From CAVVIG01 sp050249955 (lineage in GTDB: Bacteria > Acidobacteriota > Vicinamibacteria > Vicinamibacterales > CAVVIG01), in contig JBFWPN010000012.1 of NCBI GenBank assembly GCA_050249955.1, positions 1 through 64,000 of the forward strand: 64,000 nt of DNA. The letters run 5' to 3'. Of this stretch, positions 63,782 to 64,000 are shown in pieces (the first letter of the stretch is position 1; each line of letters begins with the position of its first letter). The notes under the pieces are model-generated. The model was not told the origin of the DNA. It saw only the letters and a list, made by a program, of their open reading frames with translations, and ran no database searches. A program made the position numbers and the translations under genes.

Positions 63782-64000
63782 CTACTTCTTCGCGAGCTTC
63801 AGCTTGTTGTTGAGCTTGGTGACCCCGTCCACCTTGAGAACGATCTCACCAACCTTGGCGCGCAGCTGCACGGTGGGCACCGTGCCTTCGAGCGTGATGA
63901 CGCCACCGGCGCCACTCACGGTGATCGCGTCGCTCTGGGGACCGACATCGGAGTCGGCCTTGAGCGCCGCCTTCACCTTCGACGCCACGTCATCGCCCTG
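63782..64000 (-). CDS. BON-domain protein, C-terminal part (truncated by window edge)
   Basis: The frame is open to base 64000, so the gene starts beyond the window. The visible 72 residues contain a BON domain: VKAALKADSDVGPQSDAITV, then GGVITLEGTVPTVQLRAKVG and VDGVTKLNNKLKL, ending in a lysine. BON proteins (OsmY-like) are usually periplasmic and bind membranes or lipids. Signal peptide not visible here. Confidence 0.85.
   Translation of the reverse strand, partial: QGDDVASKVKAALKADSDVGPQSDAITVSGAGGVITLEGTVPTVQLRAKVGEIVLKVDGVTKLNNKLKLAKK

Overview
This is a 64 kb stretch of high-GC bacterial chromosome with dense short-spaced genes on both strands. No rRNA, tRNA, CRISPR array, insertion sequence or phage gene was seen. 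The gene content suggests an Acidobacteriota member, probably of the Vicinamibacterales type. This is an inference from secreted PQQ dehydrogenases, c-type cytochromes, Asp-box propellers, a small winged-helix protein, EgtB/EgtD with YpdA, and intergenic oligonucleotide repeats; no 16S is present to confirm it.

Layout. 1-11.7 kb is a periplasmic oxidation region: two PQQ beta-propeller dehydrogenases (the first cut by the window edge) with a perfectly identical 3' block, two MFS transporters (one AmpG-like), a secreted amidase, a cytochrome c fused to a type II copper monooxygenase-like domain, its secreted partner, and a small cytochrome c. 11.8-14.3 kb holds a thioesterase, a TPR/double-retropepsin protein and a ferredoxin. 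14.4-19.8 kb is a tightly coupled five-gene operon: beta-barrel, cupredoxin-like protein, sensor kinase, NtrC-type regulator, cupredoxin lipoprotein. 19.9-25 kb has a TonB receptor divergent from a RegB/RegA-like redox two-component pair, and a desaturase. 26.6-29.4 kb is a magnesium locus: an M-box riboswitch ahead of a PRC-barrel/MgtE_N/CBS protein and an atypical NRAMP-family transporter. 30-35 kb carries a sugar dehydrogenase, an MBL hydrolase, a TetR regulator, lipA, and an orphan UreE-like protein. 35.3-41 kb is the pyruvate dehydrogenase operon (aceE-aceF-lpd). 41-48 kb holds a family 5 uracil-DNA glycosylase, an astacin with duplicated C-terminal modules, a glycerophosphodiesterase, a MoxR/ChlI ATPase-VWA pair and a LON-domain protein. 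48-57 kb is rich in signalling and thiol redox genes: a cNMP-type sensor kinase with a cysteine-less response regulator/TrxR-like fusion, egtB-egtD, ypdA, and a LytS/LytR pair. 56.8-59.1 kb repeats the cytochrome c/copper module in the opposite orientation. 59.5-64 kb has a radical SAM protein resembling tetraether or membrane-spanning lipid synthases, a hybrid kinase whose Shine-Dalgarno is buried in a hairpin, and a BON-domain protein cut by the window end.

Most notable signals: the duplicated cytochrome-copper module; the M-box that assigns magnesium to an atypical NRAMP transporter; the Tes/Mss-like radical SAM enzyme; the redox-dead TrxR fusion; the five-gene cupredoxin/two-component operon; and a recurrent architecture in which a -10 box ends 7-9 nt before the start codon, which predicts leaderless or nearly leaderless mRNAs.
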